Below, piece by piece: positions 1 to 9,031 of a stretch of 64,000 nt of DNA. The notes under the pieces were generated by a model, which worked only from the letters and a program-made list of their open reading frames with translations, was not told the origin of the DNA and did not search any database. This DNA is from JBOGCH01 sp051656645. Its GTDB lineage: Bacteria > Bacteroidota > Bacteroidia > Bacteroidales > Marinifilaceae. Each line of letters begins with the position of its first letter. Positions within the stretch are counted from its first letter, which is position 1. The stretch lies in the NCBI GenBank assembly GCA_051656645.1, contig JBOGCH010000015.1, positions 1-64,000 on the forward strand, given 5' to 3'. A program made the translations under genes and the position numbers.

Positions 1-26
1 TCAAAACATGAACTAAAGATATTAAA

Positions 27-133
<107 letters not shown>

Positions 134-139
134 ATTACC

Positions 140-172
140 AAAGCCAGTGAAGAAATTCGCTGGCTTTTTTGT
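140..172 (+). terminator. intrinsic terminator after 5S rRNA
   Basis: AAGCCAG (141-147) pairs with CTGGCTT (160-166) around an A-rich loop and is followed by a run of T. It lies a few bases after the 5S 3' end and should end the rRNA operon transcript. Confidence 0.85.
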
Positions 173-185
173 TGTGTCCAGCTTT

Positions 186-320
186 CACCTTGTGGCAGTA
201 CCATCGGCGCTATAATCACGATGCCGATGGTTTGTGTGCGTAGCACTTGGCGCAAGGTGGGAGAGTAGGTCGACGCCGAATTACTGAGAAGGTTGAAACG
301 TAAGTTTCAACCTTCTTTTC
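186..320 (+). repeat. 5S-derived palindromic repeat, unit 1
   Basis: The left arm (186-213) is the reverse complement of 5S bases 86-113 with one mismatch. After a short spacer comes a direct but degenerate copy of the same 5S stretch (GCCGATGGT at 223-231, CGCAAGGTG at 251-259), then an exact copy of the 5S 3' end (GGGAGAGTAGGTCGACGCCG, 259-278). The unit closes with its own hairpin terminator. The two arms can fold on each other: CACCTTG with CAAGGTG, and ACCATCGGC with GCCGATGGT. Confidence 0.85.
287..320 (+). terminator. terminator inside 5S-derived unit 1
   Basis: GAAGGTTGAAAC (288-299) and GTTTCAACCTTC (304-315) form a perfect 12-bp stem with a GTAA loop, followed by TTTT. The sequence differs from the primary 5S terminator. 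Confidence 0.8.
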
Positions 321-345
321 GTTATATGGTATTGTGACGTATAAT

Positions 346-482
346 CACCTTGCGGCAGTACCATCGGCGCTATAATCACGACGCCGATGGTTTGTGTGCG
401 TAGCACTTGGCGCAAGGTGGGGGTGTAGGTCGACGCCGAATTACTGAGAGAGTTGAAACGTAAGTTTCGACTCTCTTTTTTT
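346..482 (+). repeat. 5S-derived palindromic repeat, unit 2
   Basis: Same architecture as the unit at 186-320. The left arm, 346-373, is a perfect 28-nt reverse complement of 5S bases 86-113. The right part repeats GCCGATGGT...CGCAAGGTG and then a slightly altered 5S tail (GGGGGTGTAGGTCGACGCCG). It ends with a second hairpin terminator. Confidence 0.85.
446..482 (+). terminator. terminator inside 5S-derived unit 2
   Basis: AGAGAGTTGAAAC (447-459) pairs with GTTTCGACTCTCT (464-476) with one G-T wobble and a GTAA loop, followed by a T run. The inner stem and loop match those of the terminator in unit 1 while the outer stem differs, with changes on both sides that keep pairing. Confidence 0.8.
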
Positions 483-494
483 GTGTCTGCGCAT

Positions 495-566
495 CACCTT
501 GCGGCAGTACCATCGGCGCTACAATTACGACGCCGATGGTTTGTGAGCGTAATACGTAGCGTGAGG
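495..566 (+). repeat. 5S-derived palindromic repeat, unit 3 (decayed)
   Basis: The left arm, 495-521, is again an exact reverse complement of the 5S segment ending at base 113. The right arm starts as GCCGATGGTTTGTG (532-545) but then degenerates (GCGTGAGGTTAAAG), and the 5S tail and terminator hairpin are missing. The following stretch, to 769, holds no gene or clear signal that I can see. Confidence 0.75.
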
Positions 567-769
567 TTAAAGCTTAGGTGAAGAATGATGTTGGTTTGAA
601 GTACATTCTCATTGTTAATGCTTATTTGATTTTGTATGTTTCTGCTATTTGAATGAATAGAGAACTGCAAAATAAATCTATGTAAGGAATAGCTGGGTTA
701 TTATTTGTTTTAGTGAAAGAAAAATGTCATTATTGTAAAAAAATAAGATTTAATCTAAATACGTTACAA

Positions 770-2158
770 ATGAATTATTCTAAAACGTTACTGGCAGCTA
801 TTTGTGTAGTATCCGGTTGTGGGCTTAGCGCGCAGTCACTGAATGAAAAAGAGCTAAATGAAATCAGTAAGTCTTTTATAAGGGACGCGCAGACGCGTGC
901 CATACAGAACGTACTTACTCAGAATGAGAATATACGTGACAATGCTTTAAATAGAGAGCTGCAAGGTAAAATAGATCATCATTTTTCGCATAGAGTTGAT
1001 AGGAGTGGGAGTGTCACAAATCAGTATAAATCTGGGCGCTGTTGGATGTTTACCTCGTTGAATGTTCTTCGCCCGTCGGTTGAAAAGAAATATGAGTTGA
1101 GTAAATTCGAGTTTTCCCATAATTACTTGTATTTCTGGGATATGATGGAAAAATCCAATTTATTCCTTGAAAATATAATTAATACTGTAAAGGAACCAAT
1201 TGATAATCGTGTTGTGGAAACTTTGTTCAAAGATCCGGTAGCAGACGGTGGTGTTTGGAACTTATATTATAATATTGGAGCAAAATATGGTGTTGTACCA
1301 CAGGAAGTGATGCCGGAAACTGCTCATTCAAATAATACGGGACAGCTGCAATCTCTTCTCAATGAAAAACTACGTAGGGAAGGTTACGCTTTGAGAGAAG
1401 CAGCCATTGGTGGAGCGTCTGAGAAGAAGTTACGCGAGATGAAGATTGAGGATATGAAGGAAGTATATCGTTTACTTGCTTTGTGCCTGGGCGAACCGCC
1501 AACGCAATTCTCTTGGAGATATAAAAATAAAAAGGGAGAGATTAAAGAGCTTAAGAACTATTCTCCAAAACGTTTTTATGCTGAGATCACACCTTCGGAT
1601 TATTCTCCAGAGAATTATATAATGATTATGAACGATCCAACACGACCTTATTATCAGATCTATGAAATTGATAATTATCGAAATTCAGTTGAGGGTATAA
1701 ACTGGACTTATTTAAATCTTCCAAATGATGAGATTAAGACTGCTGCAATAGCTTCAATTAAAGGTAATGAAGCAATGTATACCTCTAGCGATGTTGGAAA
1801 ACAGTATAACCGTAAAAGTGGGATTTTGGATCCAACAATGTACGATTATGAATCCCTACTTGGTATAAAACTCGATATGGATAAGAAAGCAAGAATTTTG
1901 ACTAGACAGAGTGGGTCTGCGCATGCAATGGCACTTGTTGGAGTAGATGTTGATGCTGACGGAAAACCTTTAAAATGGGAGTTTGAAAACAGTTGGGGGG
2001 CGGATAATGGAAATAGAGGATATCTTACATTTACTGACCAATGGTTTGACGAATATATTTTCCGTGCGGTAATACACAAAAAGTACTTATCGCCTAAAGT
2101 TATTAAATCATTAAACCAAAAACCACAAATTGTTCCTATGTGGGACTATATGTTCTAG
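770..2158 (+). CDS. pepC: secreted C1B cysteine aminopeptidase (PepC/bleomycin hydrolase family)
   Basis: This papain-fold exo-acting cysteine peptidase should remove N-terminal amino acids from peptides. The catalytic Cys lies in GRCWMF (C91), the His in SAHAMALVGVD (H385) and the Asn in FENSWG (N407); all three are in the C1B order. Its 462 residues are close to the family norm. I start at 770 rather than the in-frame ATG at 713 because the later start gives a clean signal peptide (MNYSKTLLAAICVVSGCGLSAQ), implying export to the periplasm; a Cys in that signal (VVSGCG) leaves a lipoprotein possible. It appears monocistronic, with its own terminator. A peptide-trimming enzyme beside two protease-containing nutrient operons makes physiological sense, but that link is inference. 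Confidence 0.92.
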   Translation: MNYSKTLLAAICVVSGCGLSAQSLNEKELNEISKSFIRDAQTRAIQNVLTQNENIRDNALNRELQGKIDHHFSHRVDRSGSVTNQYKSGRCWMFTSLNVLRPSVEKKYELSKFEFSHNYLYFWDMMEKSNLFLENIINTVKEPIDNRVVETLFKDPVADGGVWNLYYNIGAKYGVVPQEVMPETAHSNNTGQLQSLLNEKLRREGYALREAAIGGASEKKLREMKIEDMKEVYRLLALCLGEPPTQFSWRYKNKKGEIKELKNYSPKRFYAEITPSDYSPENYIMIMNDPTRPYYQIYEIDNYRNSVEGINWTYLNLPNDEIKTAAIASIKGNEAMYTSSDVGKQYNRKSGILDPTMYDYESLLGIKLDMDKKARILTRQSGSAHAMALVGVDVDADGKPLKWEFENSWGADNGNRGYLTFTDQWFDEYIFRAVIHKKYLSPKVIKSLNQKPQIVPMWDYMF

Positions 2159-2164
2159 GATAAA

Positions 2165-2205
2165 CAGAAAGAGATTGGCTAATAGTCAATCTCTTTCTGT
2201 TTATT
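2165..2205 (+). terminator. intrinsic terminator of pepC
   Basis: CAGAAAGAGATTG (2165-2177) and CAATCTCTTTCTG (2187-2199) form a perfect 13-bp stem, followed by a T-rich stretch. Confidence 0.85.
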
Positions 2206-2217
2206 TACTATTTTTTT

Positions 2218-2225
2218 TATATTTG
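2218..2225 (+). promoter_or_regulatory. Bacteroidota -7 box of the ECF sigma gene
   Basis: TATATTTG matches the TAnnTTTG consensus and sits 18 nt before the chosen ATG, giving a very short leader. No good TTTG -33 box is seen because the upstream bases belong to the pepC terminator. Confidence 0.55.
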
Positions 2226-2243
2226 CGTATTAAAATTTTTTTA

Positions 2244-2792
2244 ATGGGCCGGGAGCATTCTATATTTTTTGAGAAATTGTTTAAACAATATTATAAGCCA
2301 CTTTATTATTATACGCTAACCATGGTGGATAATAATGAAGTTGCAGAAGATATTGTTATGGATGCTTTCAACTACATTTACAAGCGACTTTCTGAGCTTG
2401 ATGTGCGCAACTCATTGTCTGGTCTGTTATACAAAATATGCCGTACTAAGGCGGTGGACTATATACGTCACCAAAAACGTCATGTCCCATTCCCTGATAC
2501 TCCCATAACTTACGATCCACAGGAGGGAGAATTCTTTACCGAGAGATACAATAAGCGAGAAATACTTATAAAGCGAATTAAGGACGTAATGGATGCAATG
2601 CCGGAGCAGCGAAAACGTGTGTTTGAAAAATGCTTTATTGCCGGAAAGAGCTACAAAGTGGTTGCAGAAGAGCTTGATATATCGGTAAATACGGTAAAGA
2701 GTCATGTTATGGCCGCTTTAAAAACAATGCGCGAACAGTTTTCGCGTGACGATCTTTTCCTTTTTTTTATGTGGACTTCCCATCGATTATAA
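2244..2792 (+). CDS. ECF-type RNA polymerase sigma factor (SusCD system 1)
   Basis: A 182-residue sigma-70 family protein of the Bacteroidota FecI-like kind. Region 2 is seen around EVAEDIVMDAFNYIYKRL and the region 4 helix-turn-helix around YKVVAEELDISVNTVKSHV. It should direct RNA polymerase to the SusC/D operon that follows once its FecR partner releases it. The open frame reaches back to 2130, but the ATG at 2244 lies just after a TAnnTTTG box and gives the usual ECF length, so I use it. The short C-terminal tail (LFLFFMWTSHRL) is hydrophobic. About 240 bp separate it from the anti-sigma gene. Confidence 0.9.
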   Translation: MGREHSIFFEKLFKQYYKPLYYYTLTMVDNNEVAEDIVMDAFNYIYKRLSELDVRNSLSGLLYKICRTKAVDYIRHQKRHVPFPDTPITYDPQEGEFFTERYNKREILIKRIKDVMDAMPEQRKRVFEKCFIAGKSYKVVAEELDISVNTVKSHVMAALKTMREQFSRDDLFLFFMWTSHRL

Positions 2793-2798
2793 CATTGC

Positions 2799-2859
2799 TT
2801 ATGCATAGATAACATTATGTGTCTATTATTTAAGACATATTATGCCTAACTATGCATAA
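2799..2859. repeat. inverted repeat between sigma and anti-sigma genes
   Basis: TTATGCATAG (2799-2808) is matched by CTATGCATAA (2850-2859), a perfect 10-bp inverted repeat. A nested stem (ATGTGTCT with AGACATAT) lies between the arms. It could be a weak terminator for the sigma transcript, an operator or a processing site. The rest of 2793-3034 is AT-rich with no other clear signal. Confidence 0.5.
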
Positions 2860-3034
2860 ATTTATTTCTTGTGGCGTAGTTTAGGAGATTTTTAAGAATA
2901 CACTAAACAAAAATGCACATTTGGGTTATTTTTTTCATAAAATGACTCACCCATTTTAATTCTTTTTCGTGTTATATGTAAAACGACACAATTCTATAAC
3001 GTTTTTACTAAGAATTGATGAAGAATTAGCAGAT

Positions 3035-4138
3035 ATGACAGAGAATAACAACATAGAAAAAGCATACCAGCAGCTTGCTGCTATACGCAAAGGTGAGGCT
3101 ATTGATGAGCAATGGTTCGCCGATGCAGAGAATATGAAAACATTCGAGGGCTTGTTATTTCTTCAATCGGCAGTAAGTGGAACAATGAATAAGAAAGGAA
3201 GAAGTACAGCCGAGGCTTATAGCTTGTTTCATAAAAAGCAAAATCGCCGAATGTTGTATATACGCATTGCTCTAAGTATTGCTTCCTGCCTTTTATTGGC
3301 GCTAGGAGTAGCATATTTAGAAATGCAAAATAAATCTCATCATGTGGCGGAGATTGTGGCGCAAAACGATACTGATAATATATATATTGAAATTGGAGAT
3401 CAGGTTTACTCTATGGATAAATTGCAAGAGGACTCCTCTTTAAGTACACAAGTACAGATAAAAGATGGCCAAATTGCATCGGGGACTGATAAAACAGAGA
3501 CTATTGTTACGCACCGAATAAACGTTCCTAAGGGACGCAAAGTACAGATAGTTCTTCCAGATGGAAGTAAAGTGTGGTTAAATAGTTCGAGTAGATTAAG
3601 TTATCCTTCCCGTTTTGATGGGACTAGAGAAGTAACTATTGAAGGTGAAGCTTACTTTGATGTTATGCCATCCGGACAAATGTTTATTGTTCACAGTGGT
3701 CAAATTAGTACCAAGGTACTCGGAACCTCATTCAATTGCAATAGCTATAATACTGATATGCCGTGTATAACACTCGTAAAAGGCAAAGTGCGTTTAACAT
3801 CGGCAACAGATAGTACGGATTTAACTCCCGGTTATCAGGTAACGGTAACTGAGCAGGGAACAATGACAGTACAAGAGGCAAATATTGAGGATATTATTGG
3901 GTGGATAGACAATAAAATAACATATACATCGGTCACTATTGAGGAAATAATGAAACGTCTGCAGCGTTGGTATGATTTCAGTGTGCAATGGGAAGACAAT
4001 AGCGTCAAGCAGTTCAAATTTGACTTGTACGGCGATTATACAGAGACGTTAGAAACAATTATTGAACGATTGGCTTTAACGGGACGAGTGCGAATAAAAT
4101 ACGAAAATGACATCGTTTACATATCTAATGCTAGATAA
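3035..4138 (+). CDS. FecR-family anti-sigma factor / transmembrane signal relay (system 1)
   Basis: Single-pass inner-membrane regulator. Residues 1-72 form the cytoplasmic sigma-binding part, and a hydrophobic helix (about 74-96, MLYIRIALSIASCLLLALGV) crosses the membrane. The periplasmic FecR domain (about 161-260) shows HRINVPKGRKVQIVLPDGS, VWLNSSSRLSYP and VLGTSFNCNSY, and a C-terminal DUF4974-like part contains VTIEEIMKRLQRWYDF. In this family the periplasmic part reads the N-terminal STN domain of a SusC transporter and frees the sigma factor; the next gene has that domain. I start at ATG 3035 (367 aa), which gives a typical N-terminus; an in-frame ATG at 2969 is possible. Confidence 0.9.
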   Translation: MTENNNIEKAYQQLAAIRKGEAIDEQWFADAENMKTFEGLLFLQSAVSGTMNKKGRSTAEAYSLFHKKQNRRMLYIRIALSIASCLLLALGVAYLEMQNKSHHVAEIVAQNDTDNIYIEIGDQVYSMDKLQEDSSLSTQVQIKDGQIASGTDKTETIVTHRINVPKGRKVQIVLPDGSKVWLNSSSRLSYPSRFDGTREVTIEGEAYFDVMPSGQMFIVHSGQISTKVLGTSFNCNSYNTDMPCITLVKGKVRLTSATDSTDLTPGYQVTVTEQGTMTVQEANIEDIIGWIDNKITYTSVTIEEIMKRLQRWYDFSVQWEDNSVKQFKFDLYGDYTETLETIIERLALTGRVRIKYENDIVYISNAR

Positions 4139-4216
4139 GCGGTAGGTGGAAATGAGGGAGAACGAAACTGAGTGTGAGAGAATCAATAATCTATACTTTA
4201 TAATAACTAATTAATT

Positions 4217-7200
4217 ATGATGGAACAATTACATGCAAGTGAAATTGTGGCTTCTGGACGCGTGCGCCTTTGGTGTAGGTCAGCGCTCCTCCTATTAGGC
4301 TTGTGTTGCGGAAGTGCAACATTTGCTTTTGTGCCACAGCTTGAGAAGAACATGGTGACGACAATGAGTAATGTGGGATTGAGTGAGGCTCTTCAAGCTT
4401 TAACCAAAGCAACTGGATGTAAAATAATCTTTAATCATCAGGACGTTGCCCCTTACAATGTTAGCATTGATTTTACCGGAAAGAGTGTTGAAAGCGCATT
4501 AAATACGCTTTTAGCAGACAAACCATTATCTTATCAAAAGAATGGTGACTATGTTGTTATTAGTTATAAACCGGAAACAGCACAACGCACTACTACTCAA
4601 GTTGCAAAGATGATTGACATCACAGGTGAAGTTGTTGACGCTCGTGGAGAAGGACTACCTGGAGTTGCCGTATTGTTGTCAGGAACTGCTATTGGTGTAG
4701 CAACCGACATAGACGGAAAATTCGTTATCCGTATTCCTCACCAAGATGTAGTTAAGCTACAATTTTCCTTCATAGGTATGAAACCATTAGTGGTTGAATA
4801 CAAAGGAAAACCAATGAAAGTTGTATTACAAGAAGATGATACTCAGCTTGAAGAGGTAGTTATTACCGGTATCTTTGAGCGTAAAACAGAAAGTTTTACC
4901 GGATCGGCAGCTACGTTCAAGGCTAAGGATTTGAAGATGGTAGGTAAACAAAATATACTACAATCATTAAAAAGCTTAGATCCTGCTTTCAAAATCATGG
5001 AAAGTAGCGAGTTTGGTTCTGACCCTAACCGTATGCCGGATATTGAAATCCGTGGTAAAAGTTCGGTTGTAGGTTTAAAATCAGAATATGGTAGCGATCC
5101 AAACCAGCCACTATTTATATTAGATGGTTTTGAAACAGATATTCAAACCATTATGAACTTAAATATGGAGCGTGTAGCGTCTATTACTCTTCTAAAAGAT
5201 GCTGCTTCTACTGCTATTTATGGTTCTAAAGCTGCCAATGGAGTTGTTGTTGTTGAAACTGTAACGCCAGAGCCGGGACAATTACGCGTAAGTTATAGTG
5301 GTGACTTTCAAATAACATTCCCTGACTTGACACAATATAACTTGATGAACGCTGCAGAGAAACTTGAGTTTGAGCGTTTAGCCGGTGTATATGTTGCAAC
5401 TGCCGGAAATGTTGAATTACAACATGATTTGACGCAAGTATATAATGACCGCTTGGCTAGAGTAAAAGGTGGTGTAGATACTTATTGGTTGAGTGAACCG
5501 GTACGTACCGGCTTTATTCACAAGCATAACCTTTTCCTTGAAGGTGGTGATGATGCTATGCGTTATGGAGCAGGAATTAGCTATGCAGGTACACAAGGTG
5601 TAATGAACAACTCTGATAGAGAGGTTTTGGGCGTTAACTTTGATTTATTGTATCGTAAAGGTAAATTCCGTTTCAGCAATAAAGTTCACTTTGATTATAC
5701 AAAAACTAACGATCCTTTTGTATCCTTCAGTGAGTATGCGTTGGCTAACCCATACTATGAAAAAAACAGAGGGAAAGATAATCCTTACCTAGAGAGAGAA
5801 GTTCAAGGTAATACTGCATATGCTAATATCTTCAATCCTCTATGGAATGATGAGCAGAACAACATGAATAAGAAGACGTACATTACAGTGTCGGACAACT
5901 TACAATTGCAGTATGATGTGTTAACATCACTACAATTAAGAGCGCGCTTTGGTGTAAGTTTACAAAAATCAGACTTTGAAAGTTTTGCTTCACCTTTCAA
6001 CAAGGAGTATCTAAAAATTAGTGATCCGGAGAAAAAAGGATCATATTCAAAGAACAATGAACAATCATTCACATACAGTGGAGAGGTTACTGCAACTTAT
6101 GGTACTGTTATTGGCGATGTTCACAGAATTAATGCTGTTGCAGGTGCTAACTTACAAGACAACCAAATAAAAAGAGAGGGATACTCAGTAATTGGATTCC
6201 AAGATGATAAATATATGAATCCTTCGCACGGTAACAGCTATCCTGAAAGTAGCAAACCGGCTTACTCTAATCAAATTAAACGCTCAGTAAGTAGCTATTT
6301 AAATGTTGGTTACTCATTTGATGAGCGTTATTTGTTAGATGCAAATATCCGTGTTGATGGTGCTAGTATGTTTGGTTCTAATAAACGTTACACGCCTACT
6401 TGGAGTGTTGGTACATCTTGGAATATACACAATGAGCGTTTCATTAAGAATATCGGGAAAATCAGTATGATGAAGTTAAGAGCATCTATCGGTAACCCTG
6501 GTAACCAAAATTTCTCAGACTATCGTTCGTTTAATACTTATAGAATCAATACAACTTACGCATCGCAGTTTGGATATGGTGCAATGTTGTCTGCTTATGG
6601 AAATCCTGACTTGGATTGGCAAAAAACATTGGACTTGAATGTTGGTTTTGACTTTGGTGCAATGCGTAATAGATTGAAATTTTCAATCGATGCATATAGA
6701 AAAGAAACAGACCCTCTGATTGTAATAGCAAGTTTAGCCTCTTCAACTGGGCAAAAAACACATGCAACAAACTTAGGATCTCAAATTACAAAAGGGGTAT
6801 CGGGAACCATAAACTATTCTCCAATCTATAAATTAGAGGAGAACATCACATGGCAGTTAAGTTTGAATGCTCGTCATCAGACTTCTGAGTATGCAAAAAT
6901 CGGTAGCTCACTTGAGTCAATGAATACTGAAATGCGTGGTAGCTCGTTGAGCAGATATTACGATGGAGGTTCGCCTACAGATTTATGGGCGGTGCGATCT
7001 TTAGGAATTGATCCAATGACCGGACAAGAGGTATACTTAACTAAAGAAGGAGAGCGTACATTCAAACATAACTACAGAGATGAAGTTATTGTTGGTAACT
7101 CAGAGCCTAAAGTAGACGGTGTTATCGGTACTACTGTATATATTAAAGGATTCTCTTTCAGTGCATATTTACGTTATAAGATTGGTGCTGACAAGTTCAA

Positions 7201-7570
7201 CTCGGCCTTATATGAGAAAGTAGAGAATATCACGAAAGACAATTGGACTCGTAACCTTGACAAACGCGCTCTTTACGGTCGTTGGCAAAAGCCTGGGGAT
7301 GTTGCGCAATTTAAAGGTATCGGAATAGTTGATGGAGTTGACCCTATGTCAAGCAGATTTGTACAAAGAGAAAACTCTCTGCAAGGGGAATCCTTCTCTG
7401 TAGGATATGAGTTTATGGGTGCGCCATGGTTAGAGAAGGTTGGACTTCAAAACCTAGTGTTGCGTGCATATATGAACGATATTTTCTATTGGTCTACAAT
7501 CAAGGCAGAACGTGGAACAGAGTATCCATTTGCGCGTAGCACATCATTTTCTGTTAATCTAATATTCTAA
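4217..7570 (+). CDS. SusC/RagA-type TonB-dependent outer-membrane transporter with STN domain (system 1)
   Basis: 1117-residue outer-membrane importer. In order: signal peptide (to about 38), STN signalling domain (about 45-115, GLSEALQALTKATGCKIIFN), carboxypeptidase-regulatory-like domain (about 136-215, ITGEVVDARGEGLPGVAVLL), plug (about 230-345, with DPNQPLFILDGFE and TLLKDAASTAIYGSKAANGV) and a long barrel ending in the aromatic-terminal SVNLIF. Together with the SusD protein encoded 5 bp downstream it should form the bed-and-lid complex that imports oligomers captured at the surface. The STN domain fits control by the ECF/FecR pair upstream. It is clearly paralogous to the SusC at 18868-22251; stretches such as EGGDDAMRYGAG occur in both. 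The substrate cannot be read from the sequence. Confidence 0.95.
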   Translation: MMEQLHASEIVASGRVRLWCRSALLLLGLCCGSATFAFVPQLEKNMVTTMSNVGLSEALQALTKATGCKIIFNHQDVAPYNVSIDFTGKSVESALNTLLADKPLSYQKNGDYVVISYKPETAQRTTTQVAKMIDITGEVVDARGEGLPGVAVLLSGTAIGVATDIDGKFVIRIPHQDVVKLQFSFIGMKPLVVEYKGKPMKVVLQEDDTQLEEVVITGIFERKTESFTGSAATFKAKDLKMVGKQNILQSLKSLDPAFKIMESSEFGSDPNRMPDIEIRGKSSVVGLKSEYGSDPNQPLFILDGFETDIQTIMNLNMERVASITLLKDAASTAIYGSKAANGVVVVETVTPEPGQLRVSYSGDFQITFPDLTQYNLMNAAEKLEFERLAGVYVATAGNVELQHDLTQVYNDRLARVKGGVDTYWLSEPVRTGFIHKHNLFLEGGDDAMRYGAGISYAGTQGVMNNSDREVLGVNFDLLYRKGKFRFSNKVHFDYTKTNDPFVSFSEYALANPYYEKNRGKDNPYLEREVQGNTAYANIFNPLWNDEQNNMNKKTYITVSDNLQLQYDVLTSLQLRARFGVSLQKSDFESFASPFNKEYLKISDPEKKGSYSKNNEQSFTYSGEVTATYGTVIGDVHRINAVAGANLQDNQIKREGYSVIGFQDDKYMNPSHGNSYPESSKPAYSNQIKRSVSSYLNVGYSFDERYLLDANIRVDGASMFGSNKRYTPTWSVGTSWNIHNERFIKNIGKISMMKLRASIGNPGNQNFSDYRSFNTYRINTTYASQFGYGAMLSAYGNPDLDWQKTLDLNVGFDFGAMRNRLKFSIDAYRKETDPLIVIASLASSTGQKTHATNLGSQITKGVSGTINYSPIYKLEENITWQLSLNARHQTSEYAKIGSSLESMNTEMRGSSLSRYYDGGSPTDLWAVRSLGIDPMTGQEVYLTKEGERTFKHNYRDEVIVGNSEPKVDGVIGTTVYIKGFSFSAYLRYKIGADKFNSALYEKVENITKDNWTRNLDKRALYGRWQKPGDVAQFKGIGIVDGVDPMSSRFVQRENSLQGESFSVGYEFMGAPWLEKVGLQNLVLRAYMNDIFYWSTIKAERGTEYPFARSTSFSVNLIF

Positions 7571-7575
7571 TTAGG

Positions 7576-9015
7576 ATGAAAAATTTAAAATATATATTCT
7601 TTGTAGCAGTGGTGCTGTTGGCACAGAGTTGCGATAATTGGTTGGATGTTCGTCCGGAAGATACAGTCGGAGAGGATGAGTTATTCCAAAGCAAAGAAGG
7701 CGTAGAGAAAATAAGAAACGGTTTATTCCTTAAGTTAGCTTCTCCTTCGCTTTACTCCATGAATTTAGGCGGTGGTGTACTTGATGTTATGGGACAATTA
7801 TATAACATCAGTGAAAAGGTTGGTTCAGATGAATTAAGTATATATATCCCATATATAAACTACAACTATCTAGATGCGAATGTAAAGTATACTATGGACG
7901 ATATATGGGTAGGTACTTATGAGGTTATTGGGAATATAAATAATGTACTTGAGAAATCAACGCTATATAAGGAGCATTACACTGCGGAAGAGTATAACAC
8001 AATCCGTGGAGAGTTGATTGGCCTTAGAGCATTTTTACACTTTGATATGTTGCGTTTATTTGGTCCGATGCCTAACGGCACAAATGGATCATTAACGTCA
8101 ATTCCATACTATAGAGAGCGGACCGTTTCTGCGGCACCATTGTCAACTTTTGATGAGATCATTGCCATGGTAAACGAAGATTTAGCACTTGCAGAGAAGT
8201 TATTGATGGATGATCCTGTATTCTCCAGCGAGACAAAAAGACGTTTCCGTTTCAATTACGTTGCTGTAAAAGCTACTCAAGCACGTGTGGCTTTATATGT
8301 TGGTAACAAAAAAATGGCAGCAGAGCTTGCCCGACAAATAGTTGGCGGAGCTGGTATTATTAGTAATCTAGTAAAAAATGTAATGCCTTGGGTTGCATTT
8401 GATGATGCGAAATCAACGTCTAATCCAGATCGTTATTTCACAAAGGAGATAATTTTCGGTGTTGAGAATTCTAGAAGACAAAATGTATACCTTGATAATT
8501 ATGAGTACAACGTAACGAATGATTATTATTTAGCGCCTAACATGGAGTTCTATAGTATGCTATATTCGGATCCAATTATGGATTTTCGTAGCAACGCATG
8601 GCGTACGAATCCGGGTAATGGACGATTATTAGAATTTGCGAAATATCAAGTTATGGGCTCTTTCAATGCTGAGAGAAAATACATCCAGCCACTAATCCGC
8701 AAAAGTGAAATGTCTTTAATTCTTGCTGAAGCTACGAGCGATGCTACTGAGGCATATAATATATTGAATGAATTATATATTAATCGTGGTTATCAGTCGG
8801 GTGCTGTACGTTCTTTAATTGATGCGGTCGGATTAGAGCAATTTATACTTGATGAATATATGAGAGAGTGCTACGGTGAGGGACAATACTTTTATCACTT
8901 AAAACGTAGAGCGGTATCGACAGTAAGAAAGCAGGCGGCTGGTGAGACAGTTAACATGTCGTCAAGTCAATATGTTGTTCCACTTCCGGATAGTGAGATT
9001 AAATTCAGAGACTAA
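7576..9015 (+). CDS. SusD/RagB-type surface nutrient-binding lipoprotein (system 1)
   Basis: 479-residue lipoprotein. The signal peptide ends at a lipobox Cys (LLAQSC, C19) followed by the DNWLDV start typical of SusD. Other family hallmarks are GELIGLRAFLHFDMLRLFGP with its TPR-like helices, VAVKATQARVALY, and a C-terminal ECYGEGQYFYHLKRRA. It caps the SusC channel and binds the substrate outside the cell. It is separated from the SusC gene by 5 bp, so the two are co-translated or tightly coupled. Confidence 0.95.
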   Translation: MKNLKYIFFVAVVLLAQSCDNWLDVRPEDTVGEDELFQSKEGVEKIRNGLFLKLASPSLYSMNLGGGVLDVMGQLYNISEKVGSDELSIYIPYINYNYLDANVKYTMDDIWVGTYEVIGNINNVLEKSTLYKEHYTAEEYNTIRGELIGLRAFLHFDMLRLFGPMPNGTNGSLTSIPYYRERTVSAAPLSTFDEIIAMVNEDLALAEKLLMDDPVFSSETKRRFRFNYVAVKATQARVALYVGNKKMAAELARQIVGGAGIISNLVKNVMPWVAFDDAKSTSNPDRYFTKEIIFGVENSRRQNVYLDNYEYNVTNDYYLAPNMEFYSMLYSDPIMDFRSNAWRTNPGNGRLLEFAKYQVMGSFNAERKYIQPLIRKSEMSLILAEATSDATEAYNILNELYINRGYQSGAVRSLIDAVGLEQFILDEYMRECYGEGQYFYHLKRRAVSTVRKQAAGETVNMSSSQYVVPLPDSEIKFRD

Positions 9016-9031
9016 TATAATACGTATCGCA

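Noticed and set aside
207..216. TATAAT in each 5S-derived repeat as a sigma-70 promoter
   Set aside because: Bacteroidota primary promoters use TAnnTTTG; no such box or -33 element lies here, and TATAAT is just the spacer of the palindrome.
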